In this document: one piece after another, positions 31,401-40,413 of the stretch | Position numbering within the stretch: the stretch's first letter is position 1 | Layout: every line of letters begins with the position of its first letter | NCBI RefSeq assembly: GCF_900114735.1 | Contig: NZ_FOUA01000010.1 | Coordinates: 18,717-82,716, forward strand | Source of the DNA: Halopseudomonas bauzanensis | GTDB lineage: Bacteria > Pseudomonadota > Gammaproteobacteria > Pseudomonadales > Pseudomonadaceae | DNA: 64,000 nucleotides | Direction: 5' to 3' | Position numbers and translations under genes: made by a program | Notes under the pieces: generated by a model | Seen by the model: only the letters and a program-made list of their open reading frames with translations | Database searches by the model: none | What the model was told of the DNA's origin: nothing

Positions 31401-32276
31401 GAACCGCTGGTCAGCGAAGATCCGCTCAAGGATATCAATCCGGCCAACCTGCCGGCGATGGATATTGCCATTGATCAGCTGTACTGGGGCGAAGACCTGG
31501 TCGGCGCCACCTACCTCAAGTTGCGCCCAGACGCCTCGGCGCTGGCAATCCGCGATATCGATGTGGCCCTGCGGGGTGGCTTGCAGCTCAACGGCAACAT
31601 GCACTGGAATGCGCAGCGCACCCGGTTCGATGGCAGCCTGGCGGCGGGCGATATCGGCAAGGTGCTGAGCGCCTGGCGTTACGCTCCCACATTGACCAGC
31701 AAACGATTCTCCGCCAGCGCGGGGCTGGAATGGCCCGGTTCACCCGCCTGGTTCGCGCTCAAGCGCGGCACGGGCTCACTCGCCGTGCAGGCCGAAGATG
31801 GCATGTTGCAGAGCGGAGAAAGCTCTGCCGACGCGCTGCGGGTCTTCGGTCTGCTCAACTTCAACGCCCTGGCGCGGCGGCTGCGGCTGGATTTCTCCGA
31901 TCTGTTCGGCAAGGGTACGGCCTATGATACCTTCACTGGTGAAGTCGCCCTGACCAACGGCCTGATGCACACCATGTCCCCCCTGGTGATGGATGGCCCC
32001 AGCGCCAAGTTGCAACTCGATGGCACGGTGGACCTGCCGGCGGACCGGATCGACATGGGCCTGTTGGTGACCCTGCCGGTGACCAACAATTTGCCGCTGG
32101 CAGCGATCATCGCCGGCGCGCCGCACATCGGTGGCGTCCTGTTTCTGGTGGACCGCATCCTGGGAGACCGTGTGGCGCGTTTTGCCTCGGTCAAATACCG
32201 CATCAGCGGTGACTGGACCCAGCCGCTGGTCGAATTCGACCGGGCGTTCGACGACAAGGCCGCATTGGAGGATTGA
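28425..32276 (+). CDS. yhdP: YhdP-family AsmA-like intermembrane phospholipid transport protein
   Basis: A 1283-residue protein with one N-terminal membrane anchor (about 14-34) and a very long periplasmic region of repeated beta segments, ending in the AsmA-like C-terminal domain. YhdP-type proteins are bridge-like lipid carriers between inner and outer membranes, partly redundant with TamB and YdbH. Its position between rng and the nitrilase gene is the conserved one. The carbon-nitrogen hydrolase begins 1 bp after its stop. Confidence 0.9.
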   Translation: MSWQRWLRRFLDGLILLLVGWMLLSAAYISLGRQFVPAVADYQVELVEWVEQQTGRAIELQDLRGEMQGAHPVFTLRGLRVHEAADPTSPVLFDLQHVTARVDVFASLWHRQPVMDALQLEGLSLEVIEDADSHWRLEGLGQNETTGDGLDRALEQLFDQRRITLLDTRIRISPWAQPDWVFTDGDLTLVNEGARHRLDAQVRLPDEQQVRLQLNGRMPDRDWRRAELDFFAALPASDWSDWLPAEVLRAARIERLVAGGELWGRWQDNRMQQLRGLLQAPALELDLLRPAPSVQDLSMGFELQLSDELQRLNIDDLRLRLDEQSWPATRAQLQRQPADGHWQARIDQLPLDLLGRWLGGVLPDEQSAEILDTLAPEGTLRDVSLSGSDWSDFLDWSVLARLENVGVQAREGVPAFAGISGVVAGTPSAGELRVDSRDWSMHLPRLFPERWEYDSLVGALNWNWSNEEGLKLAVPGAAVTGVEGAGAATLELHLPRPGGIPTMNLRVALRDSRAEYHSRYLPTLSSAMSPALAEWLAASQLAGTVPLAIFTYEGSLLKAATSDERQISLFGRLEQGRLLFQDGWPTLEQVNGSLHLHNTDLTVDQAQGQLLQTQLDDIEVTLGRDAEQNLQLLIGGDFAGPLQDGLQLMQQTPLARLTGDPLQGWSGAGEVQGDLQLGIPLGAGRQPAVLLRMQARAQQLNIPQLQAPLQELAGNFSYEHGKGLLSEAVSARFLGQPVTGRLDLRGADQRLRLQGRHKVANLHDWPLLAALPEQLAEGSFGWNAELLLGDDLRRLLVRSDLKGVQLNLPGPLAKAADSSLPSELQLDMGPALRWQWRLGDDLHGLLVDRDRALSGDIRYRQGTARLTARQGVSVSARFDEFDWSQWQNWFNSGVLPQEGLAEALEQQDQGPMQWLSGVHVETGRFTGFGLELSDLAVVARPLQGGWELNTSHPDLQGSITLPTAKDGVIAVKLQRLGFPKANDLPAQTDGFIEPLVSEDPLKDINPANLPAMDIAIDQLYWGEDLVGATYLKLRPDASALAIRDIDVALRGGLQLNGNMHWNAQRTRFDGSLAAGDIGKVLSAWRYAPTLTSKRFSASAGLEWPGSPAWFALKRGTGSLAVQAEDGMLQSGESSADALRVFGLLNFNALARRLRLDFSDLFGKGTAYDTFTGEVALTNGLMHTMSPLVMDGPSAKLQLDGTVDLPADRIDMGLLVTLPVTNNLPLAAIIAGAPHIGGVLFLVDRILGDRVARFASVKYRISGDWTQPLVEFDRAFDDKAALED

Positions 32277-32277
32277 A

Positions 32278-33126
32278 ATGCCGCAGGTAGCCGCCATACA
32301 GATGATCAGTGGCGCGGATATCCAGGCCAACCTGGATGCCGCTGCCCGTTTGATTGCCGAGGCCGCTCAGCAGGGCGCGCAACTGGTGTTGTTGCCGGAG
32401 TGCTTCGCTGCCTTCGGTAACCGCGCCCTCGCGGATATCGCCGCTGCCGAGTACGCCGGTACCGGGCCGATCCGTCCGTTCCTTGCCGAGCAGGCACGCC
32501 AACACGGCATCTGGCTGGTGGCAGGCAGTATCCCGCTGCCCGCCGAACCCGGTGGCAAGGCCATGGCCTGCTGCCTGGTGCTGGACGAACAGGGCAATGA
32601 AGTGGTGCGCTACGACAAACTGCACCTGTTCGATGTGGAGGTGGCGGACAGTCAGCGCAGCTACCGCGAGTCGAAGGATTACGCTTACGGCGACCGCTTC
32701 GTCTGTATCGATACGCCGGTGGGGCGGCTCGGTCTGAGCATCTGTTACGATGTGCGCTTTGCTGAACTGTACGCCGCGTTGCGGCGTGCCGGTGCCGAAT
32801 TGATCGTGGTGCCTTCGGCCTTCACTGCGGTGACCGGAGCGGCGCACTGGGAAGTACTGCTGCGCGCCCGGGCGATCGAGACGCAGTGCTACATTCTTGC
32901 CGCCAACCAGGGCGGCACCCATGCCAACGGCCGCGAGACGTTCGGCCACAGTTGTCTGATCGATCCCTGGGGTGAGATCACCGCCTGCTTGCCGCAAGGC
33001 GAAGGTGTGGTGACCGGTGCGATTGATTTGCAGCACCTCAATACCATTCGCGGACGCATGCCGGTAGCCGGGCATCGCCGCTTCGAGCCGGTCGACGCCA
33101 TCGTCCCGGCCTCAACGGAGTTCTGA
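32278..33126 (+). CDS. Carbon-nitrogen hydrolase (nitrilase superfamily, Nit1/YbeM type)
   Basis: Cytosolic amidase of 282 residues. The nitrilase triad is Glu41 (LLPECFA), Lys114 (YDKLHLFD) and Cys156 ([10 protein letters not shown]). The sequence resembles Nit1-type deaminated-glutathione amidases, which repair a side product of transaminases; that substrate is inferred from family similarity. It sits 1 bp after yhdP and 4 bp before tldD, so the three are one transcription unit. Confidence 0.88.
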   Translation: MPQVAAIQMISGADIQANLDAAARLIAEAAQQGAQLVLLPECFAAFGNRALADIAAAEYAGTGPIRPFLAEQARQHGIWLVAGSIPLPAEPGGKAMACCLVLDEQGNEVVRYDKLHLFDVEVADSQRSYRESKDYAYGDRFVCIDTPVGRLGLSICYDVRFAELYAALRRAGAELIVVPSAFTAVTGAAHWEVLLRARAIETQCYILAANQGGTHANGRETFGHSCLIDPWGEITACLPQGEGVVTGAIDLQHLNTIRGRMPVAGHRRFEPVDAIVPASTEF

Positions 33127-33130
33127 CTAT

Positions 33131-34576
33131 ATGAGTAATGTGCTGAGCCAGGTCGAAAGTCGCCTGCTGCTGCCCTCCGAACTGAGCCCCGACAGCCTTG
33201 CCAGCGTGTTGGGGCAATTGGTATCCGCCCCCGGGGTGGACGCTGCGGACCTGTATTTCCAGCACCAGATCAGCGAGTCCTGGGTGCTGGAAGACGGGAT
33301 CGTCAAGGACGGCAGCTTCAATGTCGATCAGGGCGTGGGCGTGCGCGCCCAGGCCGGTGAGAAAACTGGTTTTGCCTACAGCAACGATCTGCGCCTGGCT
33401 GCCCTGAGCCAGGCTGCCGGCGCGGCGCGCTCGATTGCCCGCAGTGGGCAGAGCGGTGCGGTGCAGGCCTGGCAGCGCAGTGACAACACCGCCCTGTATG
33501 CGGCGGACAATCCATTGGATGTCATGCCCCAGGCCGACAAGGTAGCCCTGCTGCAGCGGCTGGACGCCTACACCCGCAGTCTCGATCCGCGCATCACCCA
33601 GGTCTCGGTCAGCCTCGGCGGTGTGCATGACACCGTGCTGGTCGCCGCCAGCGATGGCACCTGGGCTGGCGATATCCGGCCGCTGGTACGCCTGAACATC
33701 AGCGTCATCATCGAGCACAACGGCCGCCGTGAGCGCGGTAGCTTTGGCGGCGGTGGGCGCACCGATTACCGCTTCTTCGAGGCCGAGGAACGGGCCATGG
33801 CCTACGCCCGCGAGGCGGTGCGCCAGGCTACTGTCAATCTTGATGCCATTGCCGCTCCGGCCGGCAGCATGCCGGTGGTGATGGGGCCGGGCTGGTCGGG
33901 CGTGCTGCTGCACGAGGCGGTCGGCCATGGCCTGGAAGGTGATTTCAACCGCAAGGGCAGCTCGGCCTACAGTGGCCGGGTGGGCGAGAAGGTCGCTTCC
34001 AGCCTGTGCACCATCGTTGATGACGGCACCCTGCCGGGCCGTCGCGGTTCGCTGAGTGTGGATGACGAAGGCAACCGCACCAACTGCACCACCCTGATCG
34101 AGAACGGCATTCTCAAGGGCTACATCCAGGACAAGCTGAACGCCCGGCTGATGGGTGTGGCGCCGACTGGCAACGGGCGTCGCGAGTCCTACGCCCATCT
34201 GCCGATGCCGCGCATGACCAATACCTACATGCTGGCCGGCGAGAGCGATCCGGAAGAAATCATCCGTTCGGTGAAGAAGGGCATCTATTGCGCCAATCTC
34301 GGCGGCGGTCAGGTGGATATCACCAGCGGCAAGTTCGTGTTCTCCACCAGCGAGGCCTATCTCATCGAGGACGGCAAGATCACCGCCCCGGTCAAAGGCG
34401 CCACCCTGATCGGCAACGGCCCGGAAGTGATGAACCGCGTTTCCATGGTCGGCCACGATCTGGAGTTGGATAGCGGCGTGGGTACCTGCGGTAAGGATGG
34501 GCAGTCGGTGCCGGTGGGAGTGGGTCAGCCAACGCTGAAAATTGATCAGATCACGGTGGGTGGCACCGGGGCTTAA
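33131..34576 (+). CDS. tldD: Metalloprotease TldD
   Basis: Catalytic subunit of the TldD/TldE (PmbA) protease, which unfolds and digests small peptides such as microcin precursors and the CcdA antitoxin. 481 residues; the zinc motif is HEAVGH at 261-266 in [13 protein letters not shown]. The partner pmbA is not in the window; in P. aeruginosa it lies nearby, downstream. Here the downstream side is instead an inverted-repeat element and a gene on the other strand. Confidence 0.96.
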   Translation: MSNVLSQVESRLLLPSELSPDSLASVLGQLVSAPGVDAADLYFQHQISESWVLEDGIVKDGSFNVDQGVGVRAQAGEKTGFAYSNDLRLAALSQAAGAARSIARSGQSGAVQAWQRSDNTALYAADNPLDVMPQADKVALLQRLDAYTRSLDPRITQVSVSLGGVHDTVLVAASDGTWAGDIRPLVRLNISVIIEHNGRRERGSFGGGGRTDYRFFEAEERAMAYAREAVRQATVNLDAIAAPAGSMPVVMGPGWSGVLLHEAVGHGLEGDFNRKGSSAYSGRVGEKVASSLCTIVDDGTLPGRRGSLSVDDEGNRTNCTTLIENGILKGYIQDKLNARLMGVAPTGNGRRESYAHLPMPRMTNTYMLAGESDPEEIIRSVKKGIYCANLGGGQVDITSGKFVFSTSEAYLIEDGKITAPVKGATLIGNGPEVMNRVSMVGHDLELDSGVGTCGKDGQSVPVGVGQPTLKIDQITVGGTGA

Positions 34577-34624
34577 CGGCCTCTTTCAGCATGCTGGCAG
34601 GGGATGCAGCGGCGATTCGTGCAA

Positions 34625-34737
34625 GGCTGCGCAGCCCGACAGGGCCGCGCCGACACGCCGTAGATACGTCCCTGTAGGCTCGCGGTCGCCATCCCTGGCG
34701 ACCGACGGTCGGCGCAACCCTGTTGGGCTGCGCAGCC
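34625..34737. repeat. 113-bp compound inverted-repeat element, probably dispersed
   Basis: Outer arms of 30 bp (34625-34654 and 34708-34737) are inverted copies with three mismatches; they begin and end GGCTGCGCAGCC. Inside is a perfect 9-bp palindrome, CGGTCGCCA-TCCC-TGGCGACCG (34683-34704), preceded by the segment CGTAGATACGTCCCTGTAGG. I recall that segment as a recurring intergenic sequence in Pseudomonas and relatives. It lies between tldD and the end of the convergent asparaginase-type gene. Only one copy is in the window, so dispersal is from recollection, not shown here. Confidence 0.65.
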
Positions 34738-34776
34738 GGAGAGCTTTGTGCTTCCGGGCTGTTTTAAAAAACCTGA

Positions 34777-35259
34777 TCAAACCCCTTCGAATCGTCCCGC
34801 CAGCCGATTCTTGCGCACTCCATCTGCTGGGAATACCTTTCCGCTCATCGCGATATACACACCTGGTTGGCATACATTCAGCGCGCCGACCGCTAGCCCC
34901 AGATTGAACAGGGCATCCGAATCGCGAAAGCGTGCCGGTTGCATGGCGCCGGTCAGTACGATCACCTTGTCGTCGATATTGGCCAATGCCGCAGCGGTGA
35001 CCGTCATGGTATCGGTGCCATGGGTAATGAGGATATGGTCATGGGGGCAGGTGGCGACTTTGGCGTGGATCAGTGCGCGGTCGGCATCGTCCAATTCAAG
35101 ACTGTCCTTTTTTACCAGCGACTCGATGGCATAATCGAACCCGACCCGGGCCTGCTGCAACAGTTCGCCGGCCATGGGTTCACCGATCTGATATTCACTG
35201 AGCGCGTCGAAATACAACTTGTCGAGGGTACCGCCGGTGCTGAAGATCTGTATGAACAT
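34777..35259 (-). CDS. Asparaginase N-domain protein (short)
   Basis: A 160-residue protein matching only the N-terminal catalytic domain of type I/II asparaginases: the first threonine in FSTGGTLDK (Thr11) and the second threonine-aspartate pair in THGTDTM (Thr82-Asp83) are both present, as is VVLTGAMxPAR-like VIVLTGAMQPAR. The C-terminal domain (about 130 residues) that completes the dimer active site in normal enzymes is missing. The protein ends with a normal stop, and short versions like this are known in pseudomonads, so it is probably a distinct subfamily. Activity on asparagine is not assured. Confidence 0.72.
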   Translation of the reverse strand: MFIQIFSTGGTLDKLYFDALSEYQIGEPMAGELLQQARVGFDYAIESLVKKDSLELDDADRALIHAKVATCPHDHILITHGTDTMTVTAAALANIDDKVIVLTGAMQPARFRDSDALFNLGLAVGALNVCQPGVYIAMSGKVFPADGVRKNRLAGRFEGV

Positions 35260-35273
35260 GACTTTCTCCCAGG

Positions 35274-35600
35274 ATGATTGCCGCCAGTATGCCGTCTGAT
35301 ATCGCCGAACACAGCCCCACCATTGCCGTTACCGAGACGCTCTGGTGGGTATACATGGTGCGTGCCGAGAATGGCCATCTGTATACCGGCATCAGTACTG
35401 ATCCCGAGCGGCGGTTCCGGGAACATGTCAGTGGCAAGCGCGGCGCGCGCTTCTTCAATCGTAGCCCGGCCAGCGCGCTGGTGTGGCGCGAGCGTTGCGC
35501 GGATCGTTCCGCAGCGCTGCGCCGCGAGTTGGCGGTGAAGGCGCTGCGCAAGTCGGCCAAGGAGCGTTTGATCTGCCAGCAGCCGGAGCACGAAGGCTGA
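35274..35600 (+). CDS. GIY-YIG nuclease-domain protein (UPF0213 type)
   Basis: A 108-residue single-domain protein. The GIY-YIG core is visible as [17 protein letters not shown] (Tyr27 and Tyr37), followed by DPERRFREH with the catalytic-type Arg, and a later basic helix. Small UPF0213 proteins are presumed DNA-acting, but their role is not established. The ATG at 35274 is 14 bp from the divergent asparaginase start; an ATG at 35289 would remove five residues and is also plausible. Confidence 0.8.
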   Translation: MIAASMPSDIAEHSPTIAVTETLWWVYMVRAENGHLYTGISTDPERRFREHVSGKRGARFFNRSPASALVWRERCADRSAALRRELAVKALRKSAKERLICQQPEHEG

Positions 35601-35607
35601 ATGACCG

Positions 35608-35637
35608 GCATCGTCAATGATCTTTGATTGACGATGC
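35608..35637 (+). terminator. Hairpin after the GIY-YIG gene
   Basis: GCATCGTCAAT (35608-35618) pairs perfectly with ATTGACGATGC (35627-35637) across an 8-base loop, 7 bp after the stop codon. No T-run follows. Confidence 0.55.
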
Positions 35638-35690
35638 AGGGCCCGTTGGCACAGGCTAAGCTGACCTTCATCATTTGATCGGAGATTGTC

Positions 35691-36626
35691 ATGAGCGAAC
35701 TGATTCTGCACCACTATCCCCAGTCACCTTTCGCTGAAAAAGCCCGCCTGATGCTCGGTTTGAAGGGGCTGTCGTGGCATTCGGTGCTGATTCCACCGGT
35801 CATGCCCAAGCCCGATCTGACCGCCCTGACCGGTGGTTATCGGCGCACGCCGGTGTTGCAGGTAGGAGCGGATATCTACTGTGACACGGCGTTGATTGCC
35901 CGCCGCCTGGAGCGGGAAAAGGCAGTGCCGGCACTGTTTCCCGAAGGCCGTGAGGCGATTGCCGCGGCGCTGGCGCAGTACGGCGATCAGGTGCTGTTTC
36001 ACCACTCCATCGCGATCAACTTTCAGCCCGAGGCGGTGGCGGCGCGCTTTGCCGAGTTGCCGGAAGAGGTCATGAAGGGGTTTGTGCGCGACCGCCAGGC
36101 GATGTTCGAGAAAGGCAAGGTCAGCCGGCCGTCGGCGGAGGAAGCCCTGGCCCAGTGGCCGGTACTGATGCGCCGCCTGGAAACCCAGTTGGAGCGTGAC
36201 GGCGAGTTTCTGCTCGGGGATGAGCCGAGCATCGCCGACCTGGCCTGGTATCACCCGCTGTGGTTCATGGCGGCCAATGCCGTGGTTTCTGTTCTGCTGG
36301 ATGATTATCCGATGATCCGCGCCTGGATGGCGCGCATTGCCGATCTCGGCCAGGGTGCATCGGCGAAGATGGACGCAGCGGAGGCTATCCGTATCGCCCA
36401 TGACGCCACGCCGGAAGAATTGCCCGAGCACGGCTTTGTCAGTACCAAGGGCTTGACGCTGGGCCAATCGGTGACGATCAGCCCGGTGGATTATGGCTGT
36501 GATCCGGTGGCTGGGAGCCTGGTGCATGAGGCGTCGGAAGAAGTCGTCATTGCCCGTGAAGATGAGCGCGCCGGGCTGGTCCATGTGCATTTTCCGCGCA
36601 TTGGCTACCGGGTTGATGCAGCCTGA
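35691..36626 (+). CDS. Glutathione S-transferase-like protein with C-terminal extra domain
   Basis: 311 residues. The N-terminal thioredoxin-like GST domain ([20 protein letters not shown] at the active-site helix) and the helical GST domain (about 90-210, with [20 protein letters not shown]) are clear. About 75 further residues, predicted mostly beta (from [21 protein letters not shown]), do not belong to the GST fold. Its stop overlaps the ATG of the ABC ATPase by one base (TGATG-type), suggesting that the three genes form one unit; a functional link to the exporter is inferred only from this. Confidence 0.8.
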   Translation: MSELILHHYPQSPFAEKARLMLGLKGLSWHSVLIPPVMPKPDLTALTGGYRRTPVLQVGADIYCDTALIARRLEREKAVPALFPEGREAIAAALAQYGDQVLFHHSIAINFQPEAVAARFAELPEEVMKGFVRDRQAMFEKGKVSRPSAEEALAQWPVLMRRLETQLERDGEFLLGDEPSIADLAWYHPLWFMAANAVVSVLLDDYPMIRAWMARIADLGQGASAKMDAAEAIRIAHDATPEELPEHGFVSTKGLTLGQSVTISPVDYGCDPVAGSLVHEASEEVVIAREDERAGLVHVHFPRIGYRVDAA

Positions 36627-37579
36627 TGTCAACCAGTGAAACCGTCATTGCCGTCAGCGGGCTGGGCAAGGTCTATCAGTCGGGTTTTCAGGCCCTGAAG
36701 TCGGTTGATCTGCAGATCCGGCGAGGCGAGATTCTGGCCCTGCTCGGGCCCAACGGGGCGGGCAAGACCACGCTGATCAGTATCATCTGCGGCATCGTCA
36801 ACCCGAGCTCCGGCAAGGTCACGGTGGATGGCTACGACATTACCCGCGACTACCGCCGGGCCCGCAGCCTGATCGGGCTGGTGCCCCAGGAACTGACCAA
36901 TAACCTGTTCGATACCGTCTGGGCGACGGTGACGCTCAGTCGTGGGTTGTTCGGCAAGCCGCCGAACCGCGCCTATCTGGAGTCGCTGCTGCGCGACCTG
37001 TCGCTGTGGGACAAGCGTAACGAGAAGATGATGGCGCTGTCCGGCGGCATGAAACGCCGGGTGCTGATTGCCAAGGCCCTGGCCCATGAGCCGCAGATCC
37101 TGTTTCTGGACGAGCCCACCGCCGGGGTCGATGTGGAACTGCGCCGGGACATGTGGGCCATGGTGCGAACGCTGCGGGACAAGGGCGTGACTATCATCCT
37201 CACCACCCATTACATCGAAGAGGCCGAGGAAATGGCCGATCGCATCGGCGTCATCAACCGCGGCGAGCTGTTGCTGGTGGAGGACAAGGCGGTATTGATG
37301 CGCCAGTTGGGCAAGCGTCAGTTGATCATCCAGCTGCAACAGCCGCTGACTGCGCTGCCGGCTGCGGTAGCGGGCAAGACGGTGGAGCTGACCGATAACG
37401 GCAGCACGCTGGTCTACACCTTCGATGCCCAGTGCGAGCAGACCGGCGTGGGCGACCTGCTGCGGGCGCTGGCGCGTGAGGGTGTCGAGTTCAAGGATGT
37501 GAATTCCAGCCAGAGCTCCCTGGAGGAGATCTTCGTCGGGCTGGTGCATGACAGCAATCAACAGCGGAGTAGGGCATGA
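36626..37579 (+). CDS. ABC-2 exporter ATP-binding protein
   Basis: 317 residues. Walker A is GPNGAGKTT at 41-49, the signature LSGGMKRR and Walker [12 protein letters not shown] follow, and a C-terminal domain of about 80 residues is typical of NodI/YadG-type exporters. It pairs with the permease whose start overlaps its stop as ATGA. The exported substrate is unknown; YadG-YadH is the closest named pair I recognise. Confidence 0.92.
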   Translation: MSTSETVIAVSGLGKVYQSGFQALKSVDLQIRRGEILALLGPNGAGKTTLISIICGIVNPSSGKVTVDGYDITRDYRRARSLIGLVPQELTNNLFDTVWATVTLSRGLFGKPPNRAYLESLLRDLSLWDKRNEKMMALSGGMKRRVLIAKALAHEPQILFLDEPTAGVDVELRRDMWAMVRTLRDKGVTIILTTHYIEEAEEMADRIGVINRGELLLVEDKAVLMRQLGKRQLIIQLQQPLTALPAAVAGKTVELTDNGSTLVYTFDAQCEQTGVGDLLRALAREGVEFKDVNSSQSSLEEIFVGLVHDSNQQRSRA

Positions 37580-38337
37580 ACCTGTATGGCATGTGGGCGA
37601 TCTACTATTCCGAGCTGTCGCGCATGTGGCGCACCCTGTTCCAGAGCATTGCCTCACCGGTGATATCCACCTCGCTGTACTTCATCGTGTTTGGCGCGGC
37701 GATCGGCGCGCGGATGGAGGAGATCGATGGGGTCAGCTATGGCGCCTTCATCATCCCCGGGCTGATCATGCTGATGCTGCTCAACGAGAGCATTTCCAAC
37801 GCTTCCTTCGGTATCTACATGCCCAAGTTCACCGGCACTCTCTACGAGGTGCTGTCTGCACCGGTCTCGCCGATTGAAATCGTGGTGGGCTATGTGGGCG
37901 CGGCGGCGACCAAGTCGGTGCTGCTGGGGCTGCTGATCCTGATTACCGCGCGCTTGTTCGTGACCTACGAAATCGCCCATCCGGTGTGGATGATGTCCTT
38001 CCTGATCCTGACGGCCGTTACCTTCAGCCTGTTCGGCTTCATTATCGGGGTCTGGGCCGATGGCTTCGAGAAGCTGCAGATCATCCCGCTGATGATTGTC
38101 ACGCCGCTGGCCTTTCTCGGCGGCAGTTTCTATTCGATCAGCATGCTGCCGCCGGTGTGGCAGACCATCACGCTATTCAATCCGGTGGTTTACCTGATCA
38201 GCGGTTTTCGCTGGAGTTTCTATGGGCAGGCCGATGTGCATATTGCTACCAGCCTGGCCATGACCTTCGTCTTTCTGGCGATCTGCCTGACGCTGGTGTG
38301 GTGGATTTTCCGCACTGGCTACAAGCTCAAGCCCTGA
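37576..38337 (+). CDS. ABC-2 exporter permease (YadH type)
   Basis: 253-residue inner-membrane protein with six predicted membrane segments and the ABC-2 signature in [19 protein letters not shown]. Translationally coupled to the ATPase gene (4-bp overlap). With it, it should form a homodimeric exporter like YadGH. Confidence 0.92.
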   Translation: MNLYGMWAIYYSELSRMWRTLFQSIASPVISTSLYFIVFGAAIGARMEEIDGVSYGAFIIPGLIMLMLLNESISNASFGIYMPKFTGTLYEVLSAPVSPIEIVVGYVGAAATKSVLLGLLILITARLFVTYEIAHPVWMMSFLILTAVTFSLFGFIIGVWADGFEKLQIIPLMIVTPLAFLGGSFYSISMLPPVWQTITLFNPVVYLISGFRWSFYGQADVHIATSLAMTFVFLAICLTLVWWIFRTGYKLKP

Positions 38338-38408
38338 GTCGCTGCCAGCAAAAGGGTTGAACAGTCTGAGTCCGGGTCGGTCCCTGTAGAAAGGGCAATG
38401 ACAGGCGG

Positions 38409-39074
38409 ATGACGATGATTTTCGCTGATCGCAAGCAGGCCGGCCAGGCGCTGGCCCAGTCACTCAGTGAATACGCGGGCCGTGCGGATACGGTGCTGTT
38501 GGCGCTGCCGCGTGGCGGCGTGCCGGTGGCGGCGGAGATGGCTGCTGCACTGCGATTGCCGCTGGATATCCTGCTGGTGCGCAAGCTCGGCGTGCCTGGG
38601 CATGAAGAGTACGCCATGGGGGCGATCGCCGAGGGCGGCAGTTGCTATCTGGATCATGCGCTGATCCATTCACTGGGCATCACTGACGAGCAGGTCGCGG
38701 CGATCCGGCGCCGGGAAGAATCCGAGCTGCAGCGTCGCGGCCAGGCCTACCGGGGCGCGGCGGCCATGCCCAACCTGTCCGGGCGCACCGCCATCCTGGT
38801 CGACGACGGTCTGGCCACTGGCGCCACCATGCTGGCGGCCATCAGCGCGGCGCGTGACATGGGCGCCGCGGCGGTGGTGGTCGCCGTACCAGTGGCCGCC
38901 GCCGAAACCGGACACCGCCTCGAAGCGCTGGTCGATGCGCTGATCTGCCCTCACCTGATCGAACCGCTCCGAGGCGTCGGCCTGTGGTATGAGGACTTCA
39001 GTCAGGTGTCCGATGAGGTTGTCACCCGTTTGCTCAGCCAGCATCGCCCGGGAGGTGATCATGACCGAAGCTGA
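38409..39074 (+). CDS. Phosphoribosyltransferase-domain protein
   Basis: 221 residues of the type I PRTase fold. The PRPP loop is ILVDDGLATGATM, and LALPRGGVPVAAEMA is at the N-terminus. Proteins of this group often sit beside erythromycin-esterase-like proteins or dienelactone hydrolases and have no assigned base specificity. It overlaps the next gene by 14 bp, and the two are probably co-translated. Confidence 0.85.
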   Translation: MTMIFADRKQAGQALAQSLSEYAGRADTVLLALPRGGVPVAAEMAAALRLPLDILLVRKLGVPGHEEYAMGAIAEGGSCYLDHALIHSLGITDEQVAAIRRREESELQRRGQAYRGAAAMPNLSGRTAILVDDGLATGATMLAAISAARDMGAAAVVVAVPVAAAETGHRLEALVDALICPHLIEPLRGVGLWYEDFSQVSDEVVTRLLSQHRPGGDHDRS

Positions 39075-40413
39075 TTCCATTCTGGTGCGGACCATGGAAA
39101 AAGCAGCCGTGCCACTGACCGGCCAGCCGGGGGATTTCGATGCGATCATCGAGGCGGCGCGGGGCAAATCGCTGGTCATGATTGGCGAGGCGACCCATGG
39201 CACCCGCGAGTTCTATCACACACGTGCGCAGATCACCCGCCGGCTGGTGACGGAGCTGGGTTTTGCCGGTGTGGCGGTGGAGGCCGACTGGCCTGATGCT
39301 TACGCAATCAACCGCCACGTCTGGAATCTGGATCCGGGCCTGCCCGCTGAAGCAGTCATGCGCACCTTCGAACGCTTTCCGACCTGGATGTGGGCCAACA
39401 CCGAGGTGCTGGATTTCGTGCGCTGGCTGGCGGGGTTCAATGCAATGCCCTCCCGGGCGGAGGCGGGGCTGCGCCCGGTTGGTTTCTATGGGCTGGACCT
39501 GTACAGCATGAGCAGTTCAGCGCAGGCGGTCATAACCTATCTGGACAAGCATGATCCACCCGCGGCGGTGCGGGCGCGGGAGCGGTATGCCTGCCTGGAC
39601 CAATATCTCGACGAGCCGCATCTCTATGGCCAGTCGGTCGAGTTCGGCCTCAGTGCGTCCTGCGAACAGGCGATTACCGAACAGCTGCAGGAAATGCAGA
39701 CCCGGGCGTTCCGCCGGTTGGAGGGCTTGGGGCTGGTGTCTGATGAGCAGCGCTTCTGCGCGGAACAGAACGCCCGCCTGGTGAGTAACGCCGAGGAATA
39801 TTATCGGGCAATGTTCCGCGGTCGGCCGAATTCCTGGAACGTGCGCGACAGCCATATGTTCGAAACCCTGGAGGCGTTGTGCGGCCACCTGGGGCATCAG
39901 CTGGGTGAGCCGGCGAAGGTAGTGGTCTGGGCGCATAATTCCCACGTCGGTAATGCCGCTGCTACCGAGATGGGCGCCCGGGGCGAGCTCAATATCGGGC
40001 AGCTGGCGCGGGAAAAGTATGGCGATGATGTGCTGCTGATAGGTTTTTCCACCGCCACCGGAGAAGTGACGGCGGCATCGGACTGGGATGGTCCGGCGGA
40101 GCGCAAACAGGTCCGCCAGCCGCTTCCCGGCAGCTATGAGGCGCTGTTCCAGGCGGTGGCGCGGGAACGTTTTCTGCTTGATCTGCGGGGCGCGAGTCCG
40201 CTGACGTCGCAGTTGGCTGAAGCGAGGTTGCAGCGGGCGATTGGCGTGATCTATCGGCCGCAGACGGAGCGTCACAGTCATTACTATTACGCGCGGCTGG
40301 CCGAGCAGTTCGACTTCATGCTGCATTACGACCGGACTCACGCCCTGCAGCCGCTGGTCAGCGAGCCGGCTCCCGGTGAAGACGTTGCCGAAACCTGGCC
40401 CAGCGGCCTTTAG
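39061..40413 (+). CDS. Erythromycin esterase-family protein
   Basis: 450 residues. The family motif GEATHGTREFY carries the conserved Glu and His of the EreA/EreB/succinoglycan-biosynthesis family, and VVWAHNSHVGNA is the second conserved block. True Ere enzymes open the macrolide lactone, but most members in soil bacteria, often paired with a PRTase as here, are not shown to do so; I make no resistance claim. The ATG at 39061 has GGAGGTGATC upstream, a near-perfect ribosome-binding site. The end overlaps the convergent GH15 gene by 4 bp. Confidence 0.85.
   Translation: MTEADSILVRTMEKAAVPLTGQPGDFDAIIEAARGKSLVMIGEATHGTREFYHTRAQITRRLVTELGFAGVAVEADWPDAYAINRHVWNLDPGLPAEAVMRTFERFPTWMWANTEVLDFVRWLAGFNAMPSRAEAGLRPVGFYGLDLYSMSSSAQAVITYLDKHDPPAAVRARERYACLDQYLDEPHLYGQSVEFGLSASCEQAITEQLQEMQTRAFRRLEGLGLVSDEQRFCAEQNARLVSNAEEYYRAMFRGRPNSWNVRDSHMFETLEALCGHLGHQLGEPAKVVVWAHNSHVGNAAATEMGARGELNIGQLAREKYGDDVLLIGFSTATGEVTAASDWDGPAERKQVRQPLPGSYEALFQAVARERFLLDLRGASPLTSQLAEARLQRAIGVIYRPQTERHSHYYYARLAEQFDFMLHYDRTHALQPLVSEPAPGEDVAETWPSGL

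Noticed and set aside
33038..34456. A 472-codon open frame antisense to tldD
   Set aside because: tldD is unmistakable on the other strand, and this frame has no recognisable features.
39061..40413. Macrolide resistance gene
   Set aside because: The family match is real, but most such chromosomal proteins are not shown to hydrolyse macrolides; there is no resistance context.
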